From contig JAAXNY010000011.1 in assembly GCA_013420905.1 (NCBI GenBank), forward strand, positions 434,001 to 498,000: DNA of 64,000 nucleotides, read 5' to 3'. The DNA is from Collybia mongolica (Eukaryota; Basidiomycota; Agaricomycetes; Agaricales; Clitocybaceae). A program made the position numbers and the translations under genes. Below are positions 33,213 through 45,107 of the stretch, one piece after another. Numbering within the stretch: the stretch's first letter is position 1; each line of letters starts with the position of its first letter. The notes below the pieces were generated by a model. It worked only from the letters and a program-made list of their open reading frames with translations. It had not been told where the DNA came from and ran no database searches.

Positions 33213-33544
33213 CTATCCCACCCCCTACAATTGGTTTGCACCCTCTTTCAGTTTGTCACAGACACGTCACATCAGTTGGTCTCGGAGAATGAAACACCAA
33301 GAGACGAACTTATAACCGAGGCCAATTATCTATATTTGATTATTCGGCACTGGTGGCAAGCATGACACAAGGCCATTTTTTGACCATGTTCAAAAACACA
33401 TAGAATTGTATTAAAATGCCAGGATTGTATTCATAGAGGTACCAGTATGTCAGATCTCAAAACACTAAGGGAACGGGATGGCAGATGTTAAGATCTAGGT
33501 GCAAACCGAAAGAGGGTGCAAACTGATTGTAGGGGGTGGGATAG
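33213..33544. mobile_element. 332-bp MITE with TA target duplication
   Basis: Terminal inverted repeats of 37 bp begin CTATCCCACCCCCTACAAT and differ at about two positions. TA flanks both sides (33211-33212 and 33545-33546). The uninterrupted R3 copies read GCCAATAGAAGTTG at this point (one TA), which confirms the insertion. TA duplication suggests a Tc1/mariner-type transposase acted in trans. No ORF is present. Confidence 0.8.
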
Positions 33545-33641
33545 TAGAAGTTGATGTTTATAGATCCCGTACAAATATCCAACAACAAAAGGTAACAATA
33601 TATATCTAGGCATTACCCTTAAAAACAAGTCAGCTGGTAAA

Positions 33642-36600
33642 TAGTGCACATCACGGGTAACCCACGGGTCACTCGACCTCTACCCGTACCCGTACCCGTG
33701 CTCGTGGGTATGGGTACAGGCGGGTACGGGTCCGTACGGGTACAGGCAGGTTACGTGGGTATGGAAACCTGCACGGGTTGGCACCACGGGTTCGCGTTGT
33801 AGACAGTAGATTAGCAACTTGTACCTACTACAATATATCATCCCAACAACCATCTAGCTCCGCCTCACTCCCATCTACATCAGGCAGTCTCGCAGCCTGC
33901 ATCACATCCTTATCCTTCACCAAACCCATCCTGCTCCAAGTGCCGAGACACATCAATGCACACGTGGACTGAACTGAGAGCCCATTCCAAACATGAGATA
34001 GAACGAGTCTTCCTTTACTGAAGACACGCTCCACATCAACTGAAGTAGCTGTAGGAGTCGTTAGATCAAGTACAGGAGACTAATAACAGAACACATACCT
34101 GGTATTGACAAGTAGTCTAATGCCATCCGAGAGAGACGGGGGTAGACCATCCGGTTTTTGACCCACCACGCAAATGCATTCTTGACGTTCTCGACAGGAC
34201 ACTCAAGGTACTGTTGAAGCTCGTCCTTGAGCTTGGAGGTGATGGGGGCAGAGACCAATGGTAGGTCGTCAAAGATGTTCCACTTGGTAGGTCTAGTGGC
34301 CTAAAAAATGTATGTTAGCAAGTTTTGATGCAGAAACACATTGGATGGGTAGCACATACATTCTTCGTACAAACGACGACCTCATCAATGGGGAGGTCCG
34401 CATATGCTTGCTCAAACTCATCACGGACAATTGCCGTCACAGTGGTGATCCACGCGTCGTCCCAGTTGGCATTGTGGAAATATTGAAGTTTGTGTCATGG
34501 ATGTAAGACTGCTCAAAAGCATTGTAATTGAATAGAATGATCAGGGGGAGGGGCGCTCTCTCATGGCGATTCGGTAGACTTCTGACTGGTCTGTCATGTT
34601 GTAGTATTTGTTTAGATGGGCTTTTCCGAGTGCCAGCGAAGCGCGAATGGCAAGCGAGTACTTCAAGTCTTGGCTTGCAGTCGCGAGATGCACATCAATG
34701 TGGTCCATTGCAGGTATCACAGTGGCAAGGTTTGGCATCGAATGCGAAAAGAAAAGGGTCGCGTCCTTGAATATCTGTGAAAATGTGAGTGGCAGGATAC
34801 GGGAAGACGGCCAGCACAATGTACTCCCAATACATCACACAGCTGCTGAACCAGCTCCCATTCCTCATCTGAAAGCTCATACTTCCTCATATCCCTGTCA
34901 CCAGAAATTTCATCGATTGCCTCACGATATTCGAGAGCAAACATAAGCATGTTGTACGTCGAATTCCAGCATGTCGCAACGTCGCGTGGCATCATCCGAA
35001 TGGCAAGGGGATCGGTAGCATCATCTGCCAGATCTTCAAGGAGCTGAATCCAGCGAGGGAGTAGGATTGTCGTGGAGTTTTTGATCACATACGCAAGTTT
35101 TCGTAGCTGGATTGGATGAGTACCAGTCCAGCATTAGAGTTTAATCTGAGTTTAAACTTACTTTTACTAGGACCAACCGCACTGGACACACCGCCAGATC
35201 AAGCTCGTCTTGACTTCGAGTAATTTTAAGAGTTTGACATCCTCCTGTGACATCCTATCGTGTGGATCAACCCATCCCTCTTCTCCGTCATCATCCTCAT
35301 CATCATTTCTCTCATCCATTGCTGCCTCCTCCATCTCGATATCTCCTGCAAGGTCTACCAGCGCCTGCGACGCCACATCAAGCGCTTCATCTGCCTTGGC
35401 TTTCGGCACGTCAAATTGGCGAAGGATTACTTTGACAACTAGGTTCAGAATATGTGTAAAGCAATGCGTTTGATTTGCGGCACCTGGGAACGCAACAATT
35501 AGCTCAGCAAGTGCGTCGATCATCACGTCATTTGGCGATGCGTTATCGCACGTAACACTGAGAATCTGGTGTGTGAGATCACTGTAAGTCCCATTTTTTC
35601 ATGTAAATCATCCAGCATATTTACCTTGTGCGCTATCCCAAAATCAACTAGTATTTTTGCGAATGCAGATGCAAGATTCACGCCAGGATGAGACTTTGCA
35701 ACCTCCACAAGTTCAAGCAGAAGACACATTGGCTCCCCGTTCTGCTCAAAGTGGACGGTTACAGCAATATAAGCCTTGTGGTTAGGTGAAGTCCATGCAT
35801 CTGTCCTGAAGCTGAGGGCACCCTCATGTTCCTGGATGGGGTAAATCAATCTCGTCCTATGTCATCACGAAGCTGACTTGAATTCTTACTTGAAGCATCT
35901 TCGCAATCCTACCCCAAACCTTTGTGAACACTTGCTTAACATCACGCAAGACGGTGGAAGGAGAAGGTATGTAATATTCCGGTCTGCCAGTCTTCATGAG
36001 GCATTGGAATCCTCGATCGCTAACAATGGAAAAAGGTCGCATGCTTTCGGATACCCAACAAACGATTTCAGCCCTGAGCGATACATTAGATAGGTTAGAT
36101 GATAGTTGATCACTACGAACATAGTTTGGGCTTTATCGTGTTGGCGATGAGAAAAGGTAACCACCCCTTTCCCCTTCCTCTCAAAGGCTGTTGTGATTGA
36201 TCTGTCTTTTAGCTTCTTGGCTTTGTCTAACCCTTCCCGAGCACTCTCTCAGTCGCCACAAGCATCCGCACCATCTAAGATTTCATCTCCCCAACACAGT
36301 CGCACATGCTTGCGAAGGTTTCCTGTCAAGTTTCGATTGGATGTATCAAGGTAACATCGGACCATTCTTGGGTTTTTGCCACATCCCTTACAATTTGTTG
36401 CAGTGCACCTGAATTCGTGGACACGCCGTCCATCAACGGTCACAATGGAAGGAGTTGGCTGGAAGAACGCATAGATTGGAGCCATCCACTCATCAGATAG
36501 TCGTTCTAATGGGGAAATTGGGTGAGCCAGGGTTCAGTGTTCTCACCACGTTTTGTTTGACTCACTGCGTTGTTCTTCTGCCGTCTCAACGGGTTTAGTT

Positions 36601-37210
36601 ACCTCCGGCTCAACTTCGTCATCGTCATCCTCTTTATCATTGTCCTTTTCATTGTCATCCTCTTCGAAGTCCTCGGGTGCTGGAGCTGGATTGTTACCTA
36701 GCATCTCAACATCATCACTTCTGTCAGCAGCCTCAAGAACGGCATTGCAGTTTTTCGGTGGGTTATTCATGGATGCACTGTCCTCATCCTCGATGTCCTC
36801 AACTGATGGTTGCCCATGTTGACGTTTTGCAGCCGCAGCCCGTGCAGTGTTGGCTGACAGCTTGAGATGCTTGGTGACAACATTGCTCTCTGCACTGACA
36901 AAGTTTTCATCAGTTATTTTAGACGAGGCTTTCCTTTTCCGTCATGTAGTTATCTCAGGTTGGGTTGCAAGACACTTTGCGAGTTTTGATGGAGCTGGAG
37001 CCGTTCTGATGGGAGTCAACTGTCTTGAAAATATTTGTGGTGTAAACTGTACAGTAGCGGTGATTAGAATAATAGTGCCTCAGAAAAACCTGCCAGACCT
37101 GTGCAACGGGTACGGGTTTCATGGGGGTACCTGATGTTGGACCCGCACCCGTACCTGGCCAACCCATACCCGTGTACCCATGCGGGTTTGCAAACCCGTG
37201 ACGTGCACTA
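33642..37210 (-). mobile_element. Complete hAT transposon (3,569 bp)
   Basis: Terminal inverted repeats of 17 bp, TAGTGCACATCACGGGT and its inverse with one mismatch, are flanked by a perfect 8-bp duplication CTGGTAAA (33634-33641 and 37211-37218). Other R3 copies carry this site once. Subterminal zones (33655-33790 and 37105-37195) are packed with CCCGTAC/GTACGGG and CCCACGGG motifs, likely transposase-binding sites. A single transposase gene on the minus strand fills the interior. Confidence 0.95.
33828..36930 (-). pseudogene. hAT transposase, inactivated
   Basis: Minus strand, multi-exon. Acidic N-terminus (36900-36540), BED-like zinc finger HEFRCTATNCKGCGKNPR..NLRKHVRLCWG (about 36440-36280), RPFSIVSDRGFQCLMKTGRPEYY (36040), RTDAWTSPNHKAYIAVTVHF and TCDNASPNDVMIDALAE (RNase H-like DDE fold). 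Then ATCWNSTYNMLMFALEYR, LFFSHSMPNLATVIPAMDHID, and the C-terminal dimerisation motif SVDVERVFSKGRLVLSH near 34030. It ends at 33828. Introns of about 50-60 nt with GT-AG ends restore the frame at 36110, 35860 and 35600. Lesions: TGA at 36249-36251, a frameshift near 35215-35225 and TGA at 34495-34497. The first exon is uncertain. Confidence 0.85.
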
Positions 37211-37610
37211 CTGGTAAAGTAGAGACTCAGACTCTAAGAGATAGACTGTGTGAAAAAATTAACAAACTTGAAAATGTAGGTCCATATTTGTATATTCCAA
37301 ATACACAACCAACTTGGTAGCCTCTCTGGGGACTTTACACTGAGCCACATGAGCCACACAGACCACACAGACAAATGCAGATGTCTGCAGACTGAGCTTC
37401 AGACTCTGTTTGGTAGGGAGCCCTGCTTAATTGGCAGTCTGCATCTGAGCTGAGTCAAAATTCAGTCCATAAACCCATGCTTTTACTTGGATGCTCAGAC
37501 CTAGCTTGGATGAACTCCTCATGGAGTCCATGCAGACTGTCCAAATTGCTTACTTAATCATAGTTACCATCACTATTTAGAGTCAAATACAAGGCCTCAA
37601 ACAGAGCTGT

Positions 37611-38526
37611 GGAAGTGGCCAAAATGAAAATAAGCATTACACTGCCCATAGGCAATGATGGGCCACTGATAGTACAGATGAGCCCAGATTATCTGATTGT
37701 CTCATTGTGATTTGTGGTGCCCACAAAAGTCTCAAAGGCACCATAAATGTGTTTGCATGTTAGGGTGTAGTCCAGGTCCGGTGTGTGGGTACTGCACTCG
37801 GACCGCTCACTGAAGCTGTGATTCAATAAGAGCTTTATAAACGAATTGTTCAGTCTTGTATAGGATTCACTGCTGGAATAAGAACGAGATTACAGTAACA
37901 TCAAGCCCACTGTAGTATCAGTGTTTCGGAATCAAACATCCATTTCACAAAGCTTCCTATCGGCAATGATTAAAAGGAAAACCGCGGAGAGTGTGGCGAG
38001 TTCGCTAGTTGAGTAAACATGGTTTCAGGTGTCATATGCATGTCTCTCCATGACGGCCGCGAACTTGATAATTCGCAATCATTTGTTCGTATTATTGGTT
38101 TAGTAATGGCAATATTCTTTGTGCTTGAGTCTATGTGCGTGCCCGTGCCTGTGAGAACCAAGTTGCGTTCAGCTTGAAGATTTAATGTTCAAGACCAAAA
38201 GGCCCTAATTCTTTAGTACGGATTCTCATTTTTACGTGTGAAAGAATCACGTGATGTAAAGTTGAATGTGGCAATCGACTCGCGAGCCCACTTGGTACTT
38301 ACTACCATTCACAAAATCATTCCATACCAGGATAGAGTCGTTGGCATCCTAGGTCTAACACAGGGGAACACTCCACCAAACACGGAATTCGTTCATGGAG
38401 GCGATTAGAACCAAATCATTGGTGGAGTTATTTTCCTCGTTTCGCCCTCTTTTAAAGCGGGTCAATGACCTAGTAAGAAGGCCTTTCTTCACACGAGGCC
38501 ATTCTTTGTAACCTCACGCATTACAG
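37611..38526. other. Transition from repeats to gene-rich DNA
   Basis: No clear gene. An ATG at about 38395 opens a 38-codon frame that could be a first exon of the F-box gene downstream, but no splice link could be shown. Confidence 0.3.
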
Positions 38527-40090
38527 ATAGACTCTTTCACTGTTTCTCGCTTCGTGTTTACTTCGCTGCCTCCAGAGATCATCGTTGAGATCTTGAAAGT
38601 CGCTGACTGGAGTGTCCTTTTGCGAATCCGCCAGGTAAAGAGTAGTTTTTCAATCGATTATGTTGTTGACTAATACTCATCTTAACTAGACCTGTAAATA
38701 TATTAACACCATATCTAGGACCCGCATGGTCTGGCAAGGACAATTCTTTCAATATGTGACAGCACACAAGTATTCAATACGTCTGGAGGAACCACTGGAA
38801 TCATACTCAGCGGAAGAAATTGAGAGATGGGTGCTGGTGAGAAGAAGCGCCGACGTAGCTTGGAAACGCAAAGACTTGAAGCCCGTTCGGGAACGAATCA
38901 TACGCTGCCCGGAGGTCGGTGGCGTATACCTTGTTCCTGGTGGTCGGTGGCTTCTTGTTGGTGGCCTGATGTGTGGGTCGGTCACTGTGTATGATCTGGA
39001 TGCACCACAACTGACAGGAGAGGCTTTGATCCCACCGGATGAACAAGATGAACAAGCTATACACCGCATAGCTGTTGAAGTCGATTCAATGCAGCAATCT
39101 TCTAATCTCAGCTTCACTATGGCTTTGTCATCGGGCGCACATATGGGTGAGACCTGATACCTTTATTGGCATGCCAAGCTAATATTCTTCTAGCACAAGA
39201 TCCTCTCCACATCAACACCTGGAGGGTCATTCTAGTGGGTCACAAGAATAATGCCCGACTGGTAGCAAAACGCCTTCACTCTTTTGAAGCTCATAAGACT
39301 TGCCTCATTCCTGACATTGCGTTTCACGACAAATTTTTTGCGCGAACGGTTTGTCACGGCACCTTTTGTTATCTCGAAGTCTTCGATCTAGAGCGTTCAT
39401 CGTCAGATGCACATTCTAAAGCAACCATATATCCTGGAGTACTTATCGTGCGTTTGTATCTTTCTTGTCCCATTCTCACTAATAACATTTCCTGCTCATG
39501 ATCAGGACAGCATTCGTTTTCTTCCAGGTGGCCGACTGCTGGCGCTTTCAGAAGACCAAATCATGGTATATGGGTATGCGATTGCTGATGGAGTAGACCC
39601 CGTCGCTCCTACTATTGCCCCAGAGATTACTCAACCGTTATGCCGCCAATCTCTTGCCCACCTGGGAGCATTGTCTGGTGGTGTGTCGCAAGGGATTCAC
39701 CATGAACTCGCCACACATTTCCTTCTCACTGCGGGAGACCGTTTCCTAAACCTCGTCATCCCGAACAGTGACGACCAAACCTCTCACCTATCCGAAGTGG
39801 TAGGAACGGCATATGAAAATGATGATCAACCAACTTATGCCATCGGAGCTGAGAAAGCATTCATTCAATACACAGACTCCACCGTCGCAGGGCTCACTTT
39901 TGATTGGGATAATGAGTCCAATTGTATGCAATCGTGGGCTCCGTCTTCGTGTATTCACAGAATATCCAGAGACTGTCCTACTCCTCGTAATGGAATCCGG
40001 CCGCCCAAACTTGATGAAGAAAGTGGGCGTATCGTACAGGACAAGGTGGATATGATTTGGGTTCTTGATACCGCGTTAGCTCCATACTAG
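38527..40090 (+). CDS. F-box protein with beta-propeller-like C-terminus
   Basis: Exon 1 (to 38634) carries an F-box start, LPPEIIVEILKVADWSVLLRIRQ. An intron at 38635-38689 (branch GACTAAT) joins to TCKYINTISRTRMVWQGQFF, completing the F-box. A further exon has LVPGGRWLLVGGLMCGSVTVYDL, a WD/Kelch-like blade. The intron GTGAGACC..TTCTAG (about 39147-39193) leads to AQDPLHINTWRVILVG, and a last intron (about 39449-39506) joins YPGVLI to DSIRFLPGGRLLALSEDQ. The stop is at 40088-40090. F-box proteins recruit substrates to SCF ubiquitin ligases, and mushroom genomes hold many of this layout. No ATG was found in frame before the F-box; the true start is unresolved. Confidence 0.7.
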
Positions 40091-40256
40091 ATAATACACG
40101 GTCTTCAGACTCAACCAACTTGCTTATATTTCAACTCGTAAAGAACTACATATAGACGTGGCCCACTAACTCATCACACAAGCTGCCCCATAGCTCTTTT
40201 CAATACATCCGCAGGTTGCAATGTAATCAGCTGTAGTACATGTGATCAAAGAAGTT
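40091..40256. other. Convergent intergenic spacer
   Basis: A short gap between the 3' ends of the F-box gene and the minus-strand gene. No terminator motif was distinguished. Confidence 0.4.
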
Positions 40257-41761
40257 TCAATCACTGACCCAGAGGAGTAGGATCTTCATTAAGGCCTTGA
40301 TGTCTGATAGTGATGGTGTTAAAACAGATATAGGATATGTGGCCGAGACCCAGCAGTTGTTAGCCGATTTGCTGTCGCATACGGACGACCCATCGACGAA
40401 TCCGAACATCCAGTCGTCACCAGTCGTCAGGCAAAAGGGGATAGCCGTGAGATCTCTTTGAAACACAAATAGTGAGTCGTTGGAGACCCGAAGGCGTATA
40501 CGATTAGCATTTACCTACTAGGCCTCTTCGAACAACTGTTCGCAATGGATGATCAGTAATAATCGTCTCAAGTAGATGATCTGGCACCAACAATGCAAGA
40601 CATTGCGCAACTACTTGCGGTACGTGATCGGAAAGACTCTCCCCGGCCCTCTTTGCTTCGCAGAACGCAAAACGTTCGTTTGCCCTGAAGACATAACTTA
40701 AAACATATTTTCCAACGTCTTTTTGTTTCGCCGCCGCTATGGGGTTGGTTGTGAGGCCAGATCAAGCTTGGTATATGAGAGAGTCAGCATACCATCATAA
40801 TCAAAACGGTGCCGGAGGTGCTTTCCCACAACGGACCAACAAGCGTAATCTGTGCTTCCAGTTATATAGGTGACATTTCGTGAAAACTCAATTTTTGCAG
40901 GTGCGTCGCCTAATTGTGAAATCCTAAACTCTGGAAGCAATAAGCTTTGGGATCCCGTCACCAGCGACATACCAATGGCCATTGATTCTATCAGCCATTG
41001 ATCGATCAGCATTCGCCCCCTAGCTTCCGGCTAGGGAGCGCCCACAAAGAACCAAGGTGTCAGGGCAATATTTCAAGGCTGAACAAGTAATCTTACCTGA
41101 TAATTGACAGTGTCTCCGATACGTCCAAGCCCCCGAGTCAAGACGCCGAAGTCATGTATGTCCACAGAATCTGCAATCGCCTGCGCACTGAGGAGAGTGT
41201 CGCTCCCTTGGTGGTGTTTGATTGCATCCATAAGATCTCTTTGGAACTCTTGCAAATCTACAAAGGGCTTGATATTGATCAACACCACCCCCAACCGAGT
41301 CGACAGTAAGGAGTGGTCGAATTTAGAAAAGGAGATGACCTGCAAGAATGGACCATCGAGTGAGCAAAATCTAGGGCCGGTAAGGGTAATAGGAAGTTCC
41401 AAACACACACCTTTACATCACAGCCTTTGTTGGGTTCCTCTTCGCTAAAGCCCTTTAATGCCTCGACGTTCTTGAACATTTTTTTTACCAAGTCCTGTAA
41501 TAAATCCATCTCCTCAAGTTCGTTCCATTTACCGCCAGAACTCGAAGCAAAGCGTTCAACGCCCTTCAGGACAGAGTCGAAGTTGTCCTCGAAAATCGGA
41601 ATGTCGGCCAGGGAAATCTCTCCACTGCTAATTTTTCTTTTCTTCTGCTTCCGAGTGGGGTCTTTTCCTTGTGCGGAAACTGACATAGCAATAGTGGCGG
41701 AATGATGAACGAACGCGTTAACGGGGGGAGAGTGAAGTGAGCGTTTGAGATTGGAGCGCAT
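40257..41761 (-). CDS. Hypothetical protein with possible PD-(D/E)XK nuclease-like core
   Basis: Minus-strand gene of about five exons: 41761-41410 (basic N-terminus, then ADIPIFEDNFDSVLKGVERF); about 41345-41095 (RLGVVLINIKPFVDLQEFQRDLMDAIKHHQGSDTLLSA, IADSVDIHDFGVLTRGLGRIGD); about 41020-40790 (LIDQWLIESMAIGMSLVTGS, LLLPEFRISQLGDAPAKIEFSR, YITGSTDYACW); about 40735-40515 (AFCEAKRAGESLSDHVPQVVAQCLALL); and 40460-40257 (DDWMFGFVDG, YPISVLTPSLSDIKALMKILLLW). The spacing of an Asp (GSTDY), a Glu-x-Lys (CEAK) and a following helix with Gln resembles PD-(D/E)XK nucleases, including the nuclease-like domains of fungal Crinkler-type proteins. This is inference from motifs only. The second Met (MSVSAQGKD, 41686) is an alternative start. 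Confidence 0.6.
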
Positions 41762-42434
41762 CTAATTTATACATTTTGGACCCAGGAACTAGGGGTCGAA
41801 AGTTCAAACAGCGATCGTGGAATCCCATCCTCGAAACGAAAAGAAAAACGAGGGAAACGCGCTTCATGTGCACTTCCTAGAAAAGGGGGGGCAGCTTCAA
41901 AACTCCATAGAGTAAGATGCAATAAAAAACGTGTTATTGGTGCTGTTGATGAAATTGAGGCTGAGGGAATACCAAGGACATCTGTTGGAAAAATCGAGTC
42001 AGAAATGCAGCATGGCGTACGCACTGGGGTGGGAGCTGAGTTTTTCAGGTATTGTGGACCCGAAGGGGTACAAGATGTTCAAGTTCCCGAGTCAAGGCCT
42101 GGGCGAGCGATGCCACTGAGGGTCTAGGGGAAGCATAGCGGATAGATCCGAACCAAAAACAGTAGAAACTTGAAGGCGGTAGACCCCGACTCCGGTCACT
42201 CGTGGGTTTGACAACACTCGGAATATCAATTGATGGAAACGAATCTTTTGAGTCTCGTGTCCCAACATCTCTGCTGAAAAGGAAAATTTTATTTATTTTG
42301 TACAGCAATATTTGTCATCGCATCGAACCTAAATGACACCACCCAGTGAGAGTGGGATGGGGAGCGGGAGAAAGAGATGAGTCGGATGTAGGGTTACATG
42401 TGTAGATGCTTTTAAGTCGCCCGTTCGTTCAGTG
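41762..42434. other. Intergenic region
   Basis: No gene recognised. Short frames here have no domain features. Confidence 0.4.
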
Positions 42435-45107
42435 TCACTTCCTTCGCGCAGCGAAGAAATCTCGCCCAGCCTCGTACCCAACCCTCGACGCCTCTACCCC
42501 CTCTAATGGATGGCTCTCCCCCTCAAAGATCAACAACTCGACAACGCTATCTTGAGATCCTCTCTGGCCACTACGCTGCCCCTTCAATGCATGATAGTAC
42601 TCGATCCCCTGCGTCGGCGCCACCCGCAAGTCGGATCTGCCTACGAGGAGTAATACGGACGCGCGCACGGCTCCAACATGAATGATTGGCGACGCGTTGT
42701 GGATTCGCGCAAACGTCTCTGGCGACATGATCTGGGGCAAAGCTGGTGTTTCACCAGTCGGCGACTCCGTGGCAGACGAAGATGAGGTGAGGGGATACGG
42801 GAGCCCGAACTCAGCGTAGTACCAGTCTGGGATGTCCGTGCTAGACATTTCGCCACCGGAGATGACAGGGTTGCGCATCACTGCTGCAGTATATATGTCT
42901 GGGAACTGTCCGATTACTACAAAAACCGGGACAAGTAATGAGCACTTCTCACAGGGAATGACAACAGGAAGAGGAATGTGAACGTACAGTGGGCAGACAG
43001 GAATCCTCCATGACTCCCTCCTGAAACGAACTGTCTTCCTGGGCCATCCTCCGATATTCCCAGACTCACGAGATGCCGCGTAGTCGCGATGCAGTCCCCG
43101 ACATCCAGTGTCCCACAATTCCCCAATAGCGCACGCACCGAGGATTCGCCGAATCCTAATGAACCTGTATAGTTCGGCGACGAGATCGTGTCTGTGGGGA
43201 GTAGCGTTAGTGTGTGGGGCCGGAAAAACAGTGGCGAAAGGCACTAACATCCTTCCAACGCAAGCGCAACGGTCGCCGGGGAGAATGTTGTCATTGTGGT
43301 CGCGTGGGGTCCACCATGGGGAACAGTGACACACGGTAGGATAGGGGTTGTTGATGTCTTCGTTTGTATCACAATGGTTTCTGTTGGTGAACGACCAGGT
43401 ATCTGGATAATCGAGGCACGAAGCCCAGAGAGTGCCTGTTGTACTGTGTGCCAAGAAAGCGTTGAGTTGATACCTGATGAAGGGTACCTTGGAAACTAAC
43501 CAGGTTCGGGAACCATAGGTTTCTCTATAACCCGCCATTCAACCTTCCCCGTGTGGTCGAATTCACCTAGAACAAATTCGTGCACGGTGACGGGAGAGCT
43601 CCTGGAGCAGATAATCCGGGATTGCCCATCCGTAGCGTGCACCCTCCAACTGTAAAGATTGCCATCTTCAGGTGTTAGGTCAGTCACCGCCCCATCACCA
43701 GTCGATATTAGTAGTACTGTGGAACGGGACCTCCATGTCGAGTGCGTGACGAGCCTCGGCGCGGAAAGAGATGCGGGCTGGACAAAAGGGTTGAGGGGTA
43801 GATTAAAGTCTGGGTAGAGACCCGGAAACGCGTCGTCGAGAGGGTCGAACACAAGGTCCACGAGCGGCGATCCAATACCATTGACGGAGGAACTAGTAGT
43901 GATGTCATACGAATATAACATTGATGTTGACGCGTGCGCGCCGCCGGTATGACATGCGAGCCAAAAGACAGTAGAAGTTCCGTTATGAGAAAGAATTCGG
44001 GGTGAACGACAGGATATGTGAGAAGGAGTAAGTTTTGTTGCTACACTGGGTAAAGATTGCAGTAGCTCTCCACCCGTAAGGTCTATGGATGGCACACTCA
44101 GACGCCATATCCCTGTGGGACGGTTCAAGCAGCCTTTGACGCCGAGTAATCGACCATCGGTGGTATACTCATAACCCGTGGCGTAGATGGAGTTTCCGTC
44201 TGGAGAGAAAATTCCTTGGCCAAATAACGCTGGAGAGGACACAGAGAGCGCGGTTAGTTTGCGAGTTGAGTTAACGTGATTCCAGGAGTATATGAACAGG
44301 GTTGGCCGTTTCTTCCCAGCGATGCCCTCACCAAAATGAGGCGTAAACCGAAACCGGTGGTATGGGTCATTAGTATCTTTAGGTGTGTTTGCTTCAGCGG
44401 TATATACCAATGAAGTCTCCGATGGGGAGAAGGCCAGAGAGGATAGATGTTCTATAACATGTGAGCGTTTAGCATCGTGCGCGTCAGCTAGCTTACCGTC
44501 AGTGTAAAAACCGCTATGCGTGTCGGTTACGTCGACAGACGCCTCGATCTGATTGTCGCGCCAGATCTCGATATATCGTTTCGTGTCCGCCTGGATTTTC
44601 ACTTCGCGTAGGATGGCGCGGCGGGTGCCCGACGGAGATAAGCAAGATCCTACCATGTCACCCGTGTCTTGCCAGATTTGAGGTGAGGTTGGATCATTAA
44701 CATCTATCGGCTTGGTGATATTTCGTTTGATGTTTCGGACATGGTCGTGCAGGGTTGAAGTGACTTGGATTACTGAGAAGATGTATCAGTTAGAGCTGAT
44801 TTGTGCGTGTTCTTTAACAAGATATGCGATGAGATATAGGGAGATATATCGATACGGATAAATTCCGTGTGTGGTGATAGATGATCGATCGAGACCTACC
44901 ATTAGCAGCACGGTTGAGAAATTGGGCAGATGAGGGTACTGGAATTCCCGTCAATTCGTTGTAATACATGTTGGACGGTTTTGAAGGTCCTTGCGCTGCT
45001 GCTCCAGTCCAGAGTTTACGATTTAAACTCGAAATCGTAGAAAAGCGAGCAAGAGAAGCCTTGGCTGGCTTGAATGTGACTACAAAAAGTGTGGCGAGTG
45101 GGCGCAT
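42435..45107 (-). CDS. Acylaminoacyl-peptidase (prolyl oligopeptidase family S9C)
   Basis: Removes N-acylated residues from peptides; family members are mostly cytosolic. Minus strand: exon 1 from 45107 (MRPLATLFVVTFKPAKASL .. YYNELTGIPVPSSAQFLNRA), intron about 44900-44775, then a long propeller exon to about 43500 (SPSGTRRAILREVK, LFGQGIFSPDGNSIYATGYE). The hydrolase domain follows: IIQIPGRSPTET, VPHGGPHATT, an intron at about 43245-43195 joining LALEG to YTISSPNYTGSLGFG, LLGNCGTLDVGD, the catalytic serine in GGSHGGFLSAH, an intron at about 42985-42912 joining to LIGQFPDIYTAAVMRNPVISGG, the Asp in VGRSDLRVAP and the His in EGESHPLEGV. An in-frame TAG at 43496-43498 interrupts the join between the two domains; a 27-nt GT..AG segment covers it. 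An alternative start is MYYNELTG at about 44970. Confidence 0.85.

Larger units (their letters stand above)
32995..37610. repeat. Dispersed repeat R3, copy c (inverted, twice interrupted)
   Basis: Inverse of copies a and b, present in pieces at 32995-33212, 33545-33641 and 37211-37610. It was split by a TA-flanked MITE and by a complete hAT element. The R3 phrase that rejoins across the hAT is CAGCTGGTAAA followed by GT(A/G)G(A/G)GACTCAGACTCT. The far end is truncated near 37600. Confidence 0.7.

Noticed and set aside
42435..43538. Single 367-residue minus-strand ORF
   Set aside because: It reads through introns and in the wrong frame for most of its length; only its last ~190 residues agree with the S9C peptidase.
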